DNA of 64,000 nt, from positions 372,001 through 436,000 of the forward strand of contig CAJTQR010000003.1 in assembly GCA_910578515.1 (NCBI GenBank). The letters run 5' to 3'. Each line of letters starts with the position of its first letter. Position 1 is the first letter of the stretch. Below the pieces are notes generated by a model. That model was not told the origin of the DNA, searched no databases, and saw only the letters and a list, made by a program, of their open reading frames with translations. Position numbers and translations under genes: made by a program. This document shows positions 1-7,842 of this stretch, one piece after another. This DNA is from an uncultured Duncaniella sp. Lineage in GTDB: Bacteria; Bacteroidota; Bacteroidia; Bacteroidales; Muribaculaceae.

Positions 1-278
1 GGGCGCCGGTGTGGTTGAGGTCTTCGCGCTTGATATATATGTTTGTGTTGTACTTCTCGCTGAGTCGTTTGGCATAATAGAGCGGGGTGGGGCGTCCCAC
101 ATAGTCGCGCATCAGTTGGTCAAATTCTTCCTGAAATGTAGGGTCATCGATATATTTCAGAAATGCTTTTTTGAGATTTATAATGTTTTCCTTAAGCACA
201 TCGGGGACAAACACGCCGCCGAATTCACCGTAGAAACCGTTGTCGTCAGGGGGAAGATTAAGTGAGAAATGATTCATG
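1..278 (-). CDS. trpB: tryptophan synthase beta chain, N-terminal part (cut by window edge)
   Basis: The ATG is at 278 and the frame stays open to the window edge, giving about 92 residues. The visible part has the family signatures GEFGGVFVP near the start, VGRPTPLYYAKRLSEKY in the middle and IKREDLNHTGA just before the edge; the PLP lysine lies a few residues beyond it. TrpB condenses indole with serine in the alpha2-beta2 tryptophan synthase complex of the cytoplasm. In Bacteroides trpB is usually the first gene of the trp operon, so the rest of that operon probably continues to the left. Upstream lie three hairpins, the last followed by a T-run, which suggests transcription attenuation. 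The call rests on about a quarter of the protein, but these motifs are distinctive. Confidence 0.93.
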
Positions 279-369
279 TCAACTTTGAAAAAATGATAAA
301 ATGTCATGAAATTGCTTCACGAACTGAAAAATTTCCACAAAGATAGGGATAATGATGAAAATATGCAAG

Positions 370-465
370 AAAAAGCCCGGCGGGTGAGTTGCACCACTTG
401 CCGGGCAGAGTAATAATCGGGAAGGACTTAGGTCCTTCACCAAGTTCTTTAGGGCTAAAGAACTT
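370..465 (-). promoter_or_regulatory. attenuator-like leader upstream of trpB
   Basis: On the minus strand three hairpins follow one another. The first is a perfect 10-bp stem (442-451/456-465, loop 452-455). The second is a perfect 7-bp stem (421-427/432-438). The third is a 7-bp GC stem (375-381/400-406) with an inner GGTG/CACC stem, followed by five T residues (374-370), which is intrinsic-terminator architecture about 90 nt before the trpB ATG. A terminator just before the first gene of a biosynthetic operon suggests attenuation. I found no run of Trp codons; only one TGG falls inside the last hairpin, so a classic leader peptide is not evident. The rest of 279-687 shows nothing else I can support. 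Confidence 0.55.
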
Positions 466-687
466 CTTTCGGGGTGAGTGTGTCGTCCGTTTGGTGGGAC
501 GATGCGTCACTCTTCTCAATATAGCCGTAGGGTTTTAACCGGAGGCTACTTTCTCACAGTGGTTGTCACCAATGTTGTTGGCTTTCCCAAACTGTACTAT
601 AAAAACGCCTCCACGGCATCATGGTTCGCCACTCACCATAAAAATCAGATTAAAATAGGTGAATTACTGTTAAGCCCCATGGAAAAG

Positions 688-1530
688 TCAGAAAATAACT
701 CCATTAGGGTTGTTCCAGTGTTCGAGGATAGTTCTTGCCTTATAAGCGTAGGTGTCAGAATTGTTATAAGCCGCTTTATACATGTAATTTTTAGCCTCCT
801 TTGCGTTCTTCCGTATCCCTTCGCCGTAAAATTTCATTACAGCCATTCTAAAGAAAGCTTCTGAGTTTTTTGCATCAAGTTCGGTGATGCGCTTAAGGAG
901 ACTAAATGCTTTTTGGTAATTTCTTGATTCATATGCTTTCGCAGCTTCAATCATGAGGTAGCCCGGATTATCGGTGGGTAGTTTCCCATTGCCATTCGAT
1001 ATAAGTCGAATTTTATTAGATATCTTATGAGTATAAACAGTATCAATGAATTCTTTTGAATTAGATTCGCTAAAAGAATACCGTTTTCTCACAATTGTGC
1101 GGATATATGCTCTCTCTTGAGCCATTTTCATATTTTCCATCGTTGGAAGTAGTCCTGACTCCTCACTGTAAGTATTTATTGCTACATTTGGGCGCATAAT
1201 CCTTTTTTGTGCAATGTATTCGCTGAGTTTGTTGATATAATTGTTTGATGTGAGAATGTCGAGTTTGTGTGAAATGGAATGTTCATCTTCTTTAAAAAAA
1301 CGGAAATCGTTAGGGAGATTTACCCCACTGTTCTCTGCCATAAAAAAACATTTTGACATGGCGATTTCAAGCTCACCCAATTCAGAAGAATTGCATACTT
1401 CCATTTTTTGCATGCCGCTATAAAATCCGAGCACAACCTGTGGGGTGGGTTGTAGATTTTGAGCTTTCAATGGCATCGTTGTTGAAATGATTAGTAAAGA
1501 GATGTGAGCAAGATGCTTTACATATCCCAT
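688..1530 (-). CDS. secreted TPR/Sel1-like repeat protein, last gene of the caspase cluster
   Basis: 280 aa with an N-terminal hydrophobic segment and probable signal cleavage near MPLKAQ (residues 20-25). The middle is unrecognised. From about residue 195 there is helical repeat sequence (AAKAYESRNYQKAFSLLKR, then a Sel1-type stretch with FRMAVMKFYGEGIRKNAKEA), so a scaffold or protein-binding role in the periplasm or at the outer membrane is likely. The start overlaps the end of the upstream barrel gene by 13 bp, showing translational coupling within the seven-gene cluster. It is the most downstream member. The exact function is unknown. Confidence 0.75.
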   Translation of the reverse strand: MGYVKHLAHISLLIISTTMPLKAQNLQPTPQVVLGFYSGMQKMEVCNSSELGELEIAMSKCFFMAENSGVNLPNDFRFFKEDEHSISHKLDILTSNNYINKLSEYIAQKRIMRPNVAINTYSEESGLLPTMENMKMAQERAYIRTIVRKRYSFSESNSKEFIDTVYTHKISNKIRLISNGNGKLPTDNPGYLMIEAAKAYESRNYQKAFSLLKRITELDAKNSEAFFRMAVMKFYGEGIRKNAKEAKNYMYKAAYNNSDTYAYKARTILEHWNNPNGVIF

Positions 1531-2249
1531 GGCATGATTGTATATGTTAGACCGAACGTATAGGGCTTGAGGCTAATTATATCAGATTTGAACATGTTGT
1601 AATGGGGGACTTCCAGAAAGACTCCCAATCCTTTTAATGGACCTAATCCTCCCATACGGATTGAGTAGTGGGATGAAATACCCTTTTTCATCAGCGCCTT
1701 TTGATTTTCTTCAATATTACTTATATGGTAATAGATAGGAAGGTTATAGCGGATGCCTGCTTCTAAAATTAATTTATTCTCATTTTCCATAGTGCCGAAT
1801 GAGACCATTAAGCCGGCTCCGACTTGTAATCGTTGCATATTATTCCGAATCGTAATATCCTGCTCTTTGATTTTAAACTGGTTGATTCGATAATGGGCTG
1901 AACCATATATCCCCCAGTTAAAGAATCCAAGGTTAAAACTTTGGTAGCCCAGACGTGTGCCAACACTTGTATCGGCAAATAGGTCTCGGATACTTTCTCC
2001 TACTCGATTATAGTCTTTAATCTTGGAATCAGGGGCGTCATAATCATAAATGGTATAGCTGAAAGAGTTGTCACAAAGTCGGTCGTTAGTTACTTTGTTT
2101 ATTCCTGCAGTTATAAGATTTGATGCAGCGAAAGTATATAAGTTTCCTGTATTAATATCTATACGATGAAAGAAAAACGGACTCTTTGCATTGGAAGTCA
2201 AAGAGACTCCGAATATGGCAATTAAGAATGGTAAAAAATGTTTCATCAT
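1518..2249 (-). CDS. predicted outer-membrane beta-barrel protein, caspase cluster
   Basis: 243 aa. It begins MMKHFLPFLIAIFGVSLTSNAK, a clear signal peptide cut after NA. The mature part has alternating aromatic/polar strands (LGYQSFNLGFFNWGIYGSA, LQVGAGLMVSFG, FGLTYTIMPWDM), consistent with a small outer-membrane barrel. The family is not recognised. The ATG overlaps the stop of the upstream gene by 4 bp (2246-2249) and the 3' end overlaps the next gene by 13 bp, so the three downstream genes are tightly coupled. Together with the first gene of the cluster it makes two barrel proteins in one operon with a caspase-fold protease. The barrel assignment comes from sequence texture only. Confidence 0.7.
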   Translation of the reverse strand: MMKHFLPFLIAIFGVSLTSNAKSPFFFHRIDINTGNLYTFAASNLITAGINKVTNDRLCDNSFSYTIYDYDAPDSKIKDYNRVGESIRDLFADTSVGTRLGYQSFNLGFFNWGIYGSAHYRINQFKIKEQDITIRNNMQRLQVGAGLMVSFGTMENENKLILEAGIRYNLPIYYHISNIEENQKALMKKGISSHYSIRMGGLGPLKGLGVFLEVPHYNMFKSDIISLKPYTFGLTYTIMPWDM

Positions 2250-3058
2250 AATCCAAAAAGTTTGTTAAGAAAATCAAGTTTATCAAATTCTCCGGCAGGC
2301 TCAATTGTGGATATCGCCCAACCTCCCATGTCAGAACTTCGTTTTGAGGAAGCCACACTTATTATGTATCCCGGAATATCAAGGAAGTGAAACTTTGTCT
2401 CTGCAGTATTTATGAATTTGAATTGCTCACAGTGCAGTAATCCTAAAAACATTGAAAGTTCATCAATGGCATGGGTAGAGGAGCGTAAACCAGCGGAGAT
2501 TTTACGGTTGTGATTGAAATAATCATCAAAAGTAATGAAGTTAATCTCATGGTCAACTGGACTGATAGAATATGTTTTATCATCATATACTCCGCCCTCT
2601 TGTAATCCTTTTACCCCAGCAATACACCATCTGATATCCCCATTGGGTTTTGTCTCTTGTTTTAGAATTATGGTAAGACGTAAGGGTTTGCCGTTTAATT
2701 TAAAGTCACACTTGGTTTCAGCCCACATGTTTCCTGTCGTTCCATTTAATTCTCCACCCCATTTGATTACATCATCTGCAAAGGTGTAAACAAAGCGCAT
2801 ATATTCTTCATCACTTAGTCCTCGATGGTCTATATCTTGACTTACAAGCGCATATATATTGTTTGCTCGTGACATAGAATCACCTTTGATATCGGGATGG
2901 GACTCTATGCCATTGAATCGTCTTATTAATTCCGATAAAGTTTTGACATTTCGGGTAAATAAGTGATTAAGGACCTTGTCGGGCGTTTTTCCTTGCCCCC
3001 AACCGCTGAGAGCAAGGAAAAAAGTAGATAATATGACAAGAATGAATTTACGAATCAT
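2246..3058 (-). CDS. secreted protein of unknown function, caspase cluster
   Basis: 270 aa with signal peptide MIRKFILVILSTFFLALSGWGQG, probably cut after WGQ. The mature region is mixed alpha/beta with no motif I recognise. It includes a stretch describing an ordered domain (WAETKCDFKLNGKPLRLTII) and a C-terminal GGWAISTIEP segment. It follows the 212-aa gene by 12 bp and overlaps the next gene by 4 bp, so it belongs to the same transcription unit. Because every neighbour is exported, it presumably works in the periplasm or on the surface with the caspase-like protein, possibly as substrate, inhibitor or partner; this is inference from position only. Confidence 0.72.
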   Translation of the reverse strand: MIRKFILVILSTFFLALSGWGQGKTPDKVLNHLFTRNVKTLSELIRRFNGIESHPDIKGDSMSRANNIYALVSQDIDHRGLSDEEYMRFVYTFADDVIKWGGELNGTTGNMWAETKCDFKLNGKPLRLTIILKQETKPNGDIRWCIAGVKGLQEGGVYDDKTYSISPVDHEINFITFDDYFNHNRKISAGLRSSTHAIDELSMFLGLLHCEQFKFINTAETKFHFLDIPGYIISVASSKRSSDMGGWAISTIEPAGEFDKLDFLNKLFGL

Positions 3059-3070
3059 TTTGCTGTGTTG

Positions 3071-3709
3071 TTATATGCGTCTTGTTTCAATTACTGAGAT
3101 ATCTGCAAGTTTTACGTCAAATCCTTTGCCATCCGGCAGTTCTGTAGGGATGATGTAGCATTTGATTCTTTTGGCAGTGTAGTCAATGTATGAAGTGCCA
3201 TCCCCGCGTTTTCCACGGAAATACTGATAGAAAATGGCATTGCAAACATAGTGGTCTCCCTCTCTTTGGATGTTCTCTACCTGTACGTGGTCAGCGGTTT
3301 CGATAGTGATACTATGATAATTCATTCCTGGTTTGCCAGTGATGGGATTATATAACCTCGTAAGATATTTTTTGAGAAGTTGTGATTTTGTGACGGACCG
3401 ATTTACACTTGAAGTCACCATTTTTACACCTGTTGAGTGGTGTTTTTGGTCATCGATGATAATATCGTACGGTTCACCTTTTGCCATAGTCAGACCAAGT
3501 ATATTCTGTTGGTGGTGAGTCCGTACTTCTTTGCTCAAAGATTCATTTACCATATTGGACAATGACTTGGTAAATTCTTCAACTTTTTGCAATACACGTT
3601 CACTAAGATGTTTCTTTTCAGTCTCAGAGATTTCGACTTTTGTCTGTGAATAAAGCAAAATGTTTGAGAATATAAGCACGAGGCAGCTTATTATGATTCT
3701 ATTCTTCAT
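3071..3709 (-). CDS. secreted protein of unknown function, immediately after the caspase gene
   Basis: 212 aa with signal peptide MKNRIIISCLVLIFSNILLYSQ. Residues 25-65 look like an amphipathic helix or short coiled coil (ISETEKKHLSERVLQKVEEF, then KSLSNMV). The C-terminal half is beta-rich and looks like a binding domain (YVCNAIFYQYFRGKRGDGTS, KCYIIPTELPDGKGFDVKLA). No family recognised. It starts 13 bp after the stop of the caspase-like gene, the closest downstream neighbour, so it is the best candidate for a dedicated partner of the protease. The start codon is the only Met in front of the signal peptide. Confidence 0.72.
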   Translation of the reverse strand: MKNRIIISCLVLIFSNILLYSQTKVEISETEKKHLSERVLQKVEEFTKSLSNMVNESLSKEVRTHHQQNILGLTMAKGEPYDIIIDDQKHHSTGVKMVTSSVNRSVTKSQLLKKYLTRLYNPITGKPGMNYHSITIETADHVQVENIQREGDHYVCNAIFYQYFRGKRGDGTSYIDYTAKRIKCYIIPTELPDGKGFDVKLADISVIETRRI

Positions 3710-3722
3710 GTGTCAATGGTTT

Positions 3723-4805
3723 TTATCGAAGTTCGTGGACTTTTAAGTATAATGGATTATCATTGAGGATGGCTATGCCTTTTATATATGGAGATAAGCA
3801 GATTCTACGTAAGAAATCGGGTGCATCTTCCAAGTCAACGTTGGTTGTCATATCGGATGCAACAGATATGACTTTGGAATTAGCCTTGAAATGCTTATTC
3901 AGTATGTCAGGAATCATTGCAAGTCGCGTTTCCTGGTTGATGGATTTATCTACCAATTTTGAGATTGCGGCGGTTAAGGTATTTGTTTTATCCTTATCAA
4001 TATGCTTGGTAGTGGTTTTGCCATTCAGGTAAGTCTTATAATAAGGGTTCTGTTTAACTGTTCCATCGTTTGTTCGTATGGTAAGTTCTGCTGAAGCCTC
4101 ATTAAGGAGTGACTCCCAGTCGGGATTGATTTTCCCTTCTCCAAGTTTCTGCATGGCTGCCCAAAATTGATTTGTGAACAAACCGCCATAAGGGTTGCAC
4201 CAAGAGTATTGTCCTAATTTGCTGGAAGTTGACATGACTCGACCTTTAGCGTTGAACAATTTCACAAATGCTTCTGCATTTAATCCATCCAATTTAGTTG
4301 CTCTGTCATCATTAGCCCACATCGGTTTTACGGAGACTCCATTTTGTTCCTTATTGCAGCAATTTGCCATAACAATGCTGAGACGCGGATTCTTTGCTGA
4401 AACCCATTTGTCAACGAGAGCCATTGGCAACCATTTGCGTTCATCTGAAGTATTCATGCAAAATTGGGGCCAAGGGTCCTCTTCATTGTTCATTGCATGC
4501 GAGCCGTGACCCCCGTAAAATGTGAATACGACATCTTGAGGCTCTACATCCAGTTCATCAATTATGGTTTTGATATTTTCTTTGGTGCAGTTGTTTCCAT
4601 CTATTCGAGTGATGGAGAAGTAGTAATTATCTTCAAGCAGATTTTCAAGTATACCGAAGTTTTTGCTTACGTTTGAAAGCTCCACAGCCATACTCTCTCC
4701 AATGCTTTGGTCAATGGTGTTACAAAATATGATTGCATGAAACGTTTGCGCCTGTGTCGAGATTAATGTTAGTAATGCACAGATGAAAGAAAAAAGAGTT
4801 CTCAT
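3723..4805 (-). CDS. exported caspase-family (clan CD, C14-type) cysteine protease
   Basis: 360 aa with signal peptide MRTLFSFICALLTLISTQAQ, then FHAIIFCNT, the usual first strand of a caspase fold. The catalytic His is H100 in FTFYGGHGSH and the catalytic Cys is most likely C150 in IVMANCCNKE, each after a hydrophobic strand, as in bacterial caspase homologues and metacaspases (compare HG and DSCxxG). The p10-like part (residues 160-240) and a C-terminal region of about 110 residues follow. Such enzymes cleave after Arg/Lys or Asp; specificity cannot be read here. Unlike most characterised bacterial caspases this one has an export signal and sits among barrels and lipoproteins, implying work in the periplasm or outside the cell. 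Both catalytic residues are present, so it is probably active. Confidence 0.85.
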   Translation of the reverse strand: MRTLFSFICALLTLISTQAQTFHAIIFCNTIDQSIGESMAVELSNVSKNFGILENLLEDNYYFSITRIDGNNCTKENIKTIIDELDVEPQDVVFTFYGGHGSHAMNNEEDPWPQFCMNTSDERKWLPMALVDKWVSAKNPRLSIVMANCCNKEQNGVSVKPMWANDDRATKLDGLNAEAFVKLFNAKGRVMSTSSKLGQYSWCNPYGGLFTNQFWAAMQKLGEGKINPDWESLLNEASAELTIRTNDGTVKQNPYYKTYLNGKTTTKHIDKDKTNTLTAAISKLVDKSINQETRLAMIPDILNKHFKANSKVISVASDMTTNVDLEDAPDFLRRICLSPYIKGIAILNDNPLYLKVHELR

Positions 4806-4850
4806 GTGATTTCGATGGATTGGGTTTATTAGTGAATTCAGTGAGGTTGA

Positions 4851-5405
4851 TTACTGTCTCGAAATTCTATTGCAGAATCGAGTTATAAGATATGGAGAAT
4901 GAACATTATATTTGACTATATTCCGACCGTCATATCTTATTCCCCAGGTAAAGTCATCCGGACAATACCATAGGATTGCTTCCTCCTTTTTGGTTTTGAA
5001 TTTAAATGCATATTTAGGACGATGGGGGACCATCGGTATTATTGATTTATCTAATGAATAATTAGCTGTATCACCGACAAGTATGAAATTAAGAGTTGCA
5101 ATCTGTTCTTTTGATAGTCGGGCAATTAATGAATCAATTACAAACTCAGGCTCTACAATTTCATTGTTCAAATGTGCTGAATCTTGATAGATTACAGAGT
5201 ACATTTCAACTTTCTTAGGATTGAGAAGTAATTTTGAAAGCCTATTTCCAAGGATAGACACGGCTTTATCATCGGGAGAGTTCCAGGCTATTGTTGATGA
5301 CTCTTTCTTTGTGATTTTTTCGGGAGGGGTATTGCTGCATGCTACTATACCACACATGATTATTGCTATAATCATGACAAAGGGAGGGAAAGATTTTATA
5401 TTCAT
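4851..5405 (-). CDS. lipoprotein of unknown function, caspase cluster
   Basis: 184 aa. The N-terminus MNIKSFPPFVMIIAIIMCGIVAC has a lipobox (IVAC) with the lipidated Cys at 23, so the mature protein is membrane-anchored. The rest is hydrophilic with a central strand-rich region (ATLNFILVGD) and a C-terminal WYCPDDFTWGIRYDGRN segment; no family recognised. It is the second gene of the cluster, 11 bp after the barrel gene and 45 bp before the caspase-like gene. A lipoprotein paired with a barrel is a common surface-exposure arrangement in Bacteroidales. The function is unknown. Confidence 0.75.
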   Translation of the reverse strand: MNIKSFPPFVMIIAIIMCGIVACSNTPPEKITKKESSTIAWNSPDDKAVSILGNRLSKLLLNPKKVEMYSVIYQDSAHLNNEIVEPEFVIDSLIARLSKEQIATLNFILVGDTANYSLDKSIIPMVPHRPKYAFKFKTKKEEAILWYCPDDFTWGIRYDGRNIVKYNVHSPYLITRFCNRISRQ

Positions 5406-5416
5406 GATAAATGGGT

Positions 5417-6181
5417 TTAAAATTCAGTTTGGATATTAATGAATATGGAGTGATTGCGGGCCTTGATATTCTCATACGGTTTAAATCCTGTACTTGTCTC
5501 GAAATCCCGGTTGAAATAATCATATTGGGGAAGTGAATAGCTGACCGATAAGTTTAGACTCTGTTCATCTTCAAGAAGGATTCTGGCTCCGATACCTAAT
5601 CTCATTGAGATTCCTTTGCCGAATTGGTCTGTGGAATTGTCAAACGGAGCCTTTGGAGAAAAAACAGCATTATACCTGGTTCCATATTCGATAAATGGAG
5701 CCCATTCGTGTTCTTCAAGCATTGGTTTGATTGTTAGCCTTATTCCTCCTCCGGCATACCAGGCATTTAGTTTGTATTTATTTGTTTCCTGCTCGGGCAT
5801 ATCAAGACTCATACGGAATTGGCGATATTTATAACCGCCTTCCACCCATATTCCAAACCAAGAATATTGTGGCATATAGGTTACCTGTGCACCATAGCCA
5901 AAATTGTTGAACATGTCGCGGGCTTTGAATCCAAAATAATTACCGTTTTGCATTCTTATGTTGCTATCGTCAGTCGATGAAACGGATATCCAATCCATAC
6001 CGATAGATGTTGCACCACCGCCAAGTAGACATTCATTTAGAAGGTATACTGGTGTCTGCATAAGGTTGCCAAGCCAAAAGTTAGAACCATGGGATGTAAA
6101 TCCGAAAAAGAAGTCCTTTGCAGAGATAGGTTGAAAGGCAAGAAGTGTTAAGAGACTTCCTAATAGTACTTTTCTTCGCAT
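5417..6181 (-). CDS. predicted outer-membrane beta-barrel protein, first gene of the caspase cluster
   Basis: 254 aa. Signal peptide MRRKVLLGSLLTLLAFQPISA, cut before KDFFFGF. The body has repeated amphipathic strands rich in Tyr, Trp and Gly (GYGAQVTYMPQYSWFGIWVE, LRLGIGARILLE) and ends NIQTEF with a terminal Phe, the usual outer-membrane insertion signature. It is the first gene after the 6540-6570 promoter and the folded leader RNA. Nothing resembling a second promoter is visible in the 55 bp between that RNA and the ATG, so expression may depend on read-through. The family and cargo are unknown. Confidence 0.75.
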   Translation of the reverse strand: MRRKVLLGSLLTLLAFQPISAKDFFFGFTSHGSNFWLGNLMQTPVYLLNECLLGGGATSIGMDWISVSSTDDSNIRMQNGNYFGFKARDMFNNFGYGAQVTYMPQYSWFGIWVEGGYKYRQFRMSLDMPEQETNKYKLNAWYAGGGIRLTIKPMLEEHEWAPFIEYGTRYNAVFSPKAPFDNSTDQFGKGISMRLGIGARILLEDEQSLNLSVSYSLPQYDYFNRDFETSTGFKPYENIKARNHSIFINIQTEF

Positions 6182-6236
6182 TGTGTGTTAAAATTCCCGG
6201 CTGAGTCCCTAATCCGAGTAATATGGGTTAAGAAAC

Positions 6237-6533
6237 AAAAAAAGCGTAGGAACTGTATCTTTGCTCTTTTCCCACTTGTAGGGGCCTTCGCATTGCCCAT
6301 CATCGAAGAAAAAGAGCAACGCAGAAGCCCACGCTTATATGAAGTGAGCTGCACCAAATAATGGCGCAGACAGTCAATTCATACCCATGAACATCTATTG
6401 TTGCCTTGTTCCTTGACGATGATTGTCTGAAGTTGCGAAGTTCCTACAAGTCAAGAAGCAAGCGTCAATAAACGCTTTTTTTATGTCACATTCCCCTCCG
6501 CATCTATCCTTGATAGGCTTCTGCGAAAGTTAT
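6237..6533 (-). ncRNA. folded ~300-nt RNA: stand-alone ncRNA or regulatory leader of the caspase cluster
   Basis: A consensus promoter on the minus strand (6540-6570) predicts a start near 6533. The transcript contains a local hairpin, a long-range perfect 9-bp stem (6246-6254 with 6439-6447) just outside two nested arms (6367-6375/6421-6429, 9 bp; a 10-bp TTGCTCTTTT arm near 6261 pairing near 6310), and an outer 10-bp pairing of a seven-A run near 6480 with a seven-T run (6243-6237). It ends in GC pairs plus T7, a terminator. No ORF of note is inside. I could not match it to tmRNA, RNase P, SRP or a known riboswitch; a 6S-like RNA or a Bacteroidales-specific RNA family is possible. The mirror symmetry means the plus strand also ends in a terminator-like hairpin (6470-6485). 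Confidence 0.55.
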
Positions 6534-6539
6534 GTGTGG

Positions 6540-6570
6540 CAAAGATAATTATTATTGTTAAATTAGCAAA
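6540..6570 (-). promoter_or_regulatory. consensus Bacteroidetes promoter reading left
   Basis: The minus strand reads TTTG (6570-6567), a 19-nt spacer, then TATCTTTG (6547-6540). This is a full match to the Bacteroidetes primary-sigma consensus TTTG-N19-TAnnTTTG, predicting a start near 6533. It drives the folded RNA and, by read-through, possibly the caspase cluster. Confidence 0.75.
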
Positions 6571-6672
6571 AGATAAATGAAAAAATAATGAGATTTCGTT
6601 ATCGGGATAACAATGATATTGAGGGATAGATACAGTGGGTTGATTGGAGTAATGCGTTTGAAATTAAATTGT

Positions 6673-6940
6673 TATATTTGCAAATGAAACGCTTGTCTGT
6701 CGGTTAATCATAGATTGTCTTATCCTCGCGGATGATGGGGACATCCAACGGCTATAGCTGTGGTGTATATGCCCTAACCCGAAGTTTGGGGCGGACTATC
6801 CAACCGTATGAGGCTGGACGGGCACATGTTGACCAATTTAATAATAGGTAATTGGTGAGAGGTGTTGGTCTGAGATTGTTTGTGTCGGTGGGGGTAGTAA
6901 AAATAATCAATGAAACAGCCTTTAATTTTCAGTGAAAAGC
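6673..6940 (+). other. transcribed, hairpin-rich region upstream of ksgA (possible RNA)
   Basis: A TATATTTG element (6673-6680) predicts a rightward start near 6687. The following ~200 nt carry several short stems (for example CCCTAAC near 6770 with GTTTGGG, TGCCC with GGGCA enclosing it, and ACCAATT/AATTGGT near 6835-6860) and no ORF. There is no -33 TTTG at the right distance and no clear terminator. It may be an unclassified small RNA or a long alternative ksgA leader. I see no known riboswitch signature. Confidence 0.3.
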
Positions 6941-6943
6941 CCT

Positions 6944-6951
6944 AACTTTGC
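6944..6951 (+). promoter_or_regulatory. ksgA promoter -7 element
   Basis: TAACTTTG matches TAnnTTTG and predicts a start near 6958, 57 nt before the ksgA ATG at 7015. The -33 region (TTTA at 6922) is a weak match. Confidence 0.5.
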
Positions 6952-7014
6952 AGTTAGGTTATCCTGACCGTATGTTACATTTTTGTGTGGATACCCTCTA
7001 AAAGTATAGGTCTG

Positions 7015-7842
7015 ATGATAAAGAAACGGCAATCTACAGCTTCACGCGGTGGCGATGTGCGCCCAAAGAAGGCTCTCGGACAGCATTTTCTGACCGATGA
7101 GTCAATCGCGGCGCGTATAGCGGACACGCTTGCCCCCTGGAAGGGGCTTCCGGTAATGGAGGTGGGACCCGGCATGGGTGTGCTCACCAAGTATCTACTT
7201 GCCGAAGGGCATGACGTGAAGGTGGCTGAGATTGACGGTGAGAGCATAGAGTATCTGCGCTACAATTATCCGGAGCTGTCGGGGAGGATTCTTGATGCTG
7301 ATTTCCTGAAGCTCGACCTTGCCAAGGTGTATGCCGACGGACAAAAATTCTGCGTGATAGGTAACTATCCTTATAATATCTCCTCACAGATATTTTTCCA
7401 TGTGCTGGATTACAAGGAGCAGGTGGTATGCTGCTCCGGAATGCTTCAGCGTGAGGTGGCTGAGAGATTTGCCGCCGCGCCCGGCACCAAAGCCCGTGGC
7501 ATACTCAGTGTGTTGCTTCAGGCATGGTACGATGTGAAGTATCTGTTTACGGTCGATGAAAAAGTATTCAATCCCCCGCCCAAGGTGAAGAGTGGTGTGA
7601 TAATCATGACCCGCAATGAGGTCACATCGCTTGGATGTGACGAGCGTCTGTTCAAATCGGTGGTAAAGACCGCCTTCGGTCAGCGCCGCAAGACTTTGCG
7701 CAATTCACTGCGTGGGATGTTTCCAGCCGGTGTGCCGTTGCCTGATGACCCGTTGTTAGCCATGCGTCCCGAACAGCTTACGGTGGCGCAGTTCATAGAG
7801 CTTACCAACATCATCACCAACTATCACGCTGACGGAAAATGA
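7015..7842 (+). CDS. ksgA: 16S rRNA (adenine1518-N6/adenine1519-N6) dimethyltransferase
   Basis: About 275 aa. RsmA/KsgA transfers four methyl groups from SAM to two adjacent adenines in helix 45 of 16S rRNA during 30S maturation. The hallmark RPKKALGQHFLTD follows the start; the SAM motif is MEVGPGMGVLT, and the catalytic NYPYNISSQI replaces the usual NLPY, with Y for L. The C-terminal substrate domain has AFGQRRKTLRNSL. I chose the ATG at 7015 (MIKKRQ) over an in-frame GTG at 6985 because it sits a normal distance before the conserved motif. The stop overlaps the ATG of mgtE by 4 bp, so the two genes are co-transcribed. Confidence 0.95.
   Translation: MIKKRQSTASRGGDVRPKKALGQHFLTDESIAARIADTLAPWKGLPVMEVGPGMGVLTKYLLAEGHDVKVAEIDGESIEYLRYNYPELSGRILDADFLKLDLAKVYADGQKFCVIGNYPYNISSQIFFHVLDYKEQVVCCSGMLQREVAERFAAAPGTKARGILSVLLQAWYDVKYLFTVDEKVFNPPPKVKSGVIIMTRNEVTSLGCDERLFKSVVKTAFGQRRKTLRNSLRGMFPAGVPLPDDPLLAMRPEQLTVAQFIELTNIITNYHADGK

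Noticed and set aside
11..265. 84-codon plus-strand frame at the left edge
   Set aside because: It is the antisense shadow of trpB, whose motifs are unmistakable on the minus strand.
304..519. 71-codon minus-strand frame upstream of trpB as a Trp leader peptide
   Set aside because: It has only one Trp codon and spans all three hairpins, so it does not fit a classic attenuator peptide.
6160..6357. 65-codon minus-strand frame between the folded RNA and the first barrel gene
   Set aside because: It crosses the 3' end of the folded RNA and overlaps the barrel gene start, with no protein-like features.
6237..6533. Assignment of the folded RNA to tmRNA, RNase P, SRP or a known riboswitch
   Set aside because: No tmRNA termini, no RNase P or SRP core motifs and no TPP, FMN, SAM or cobalamin boxes were found.
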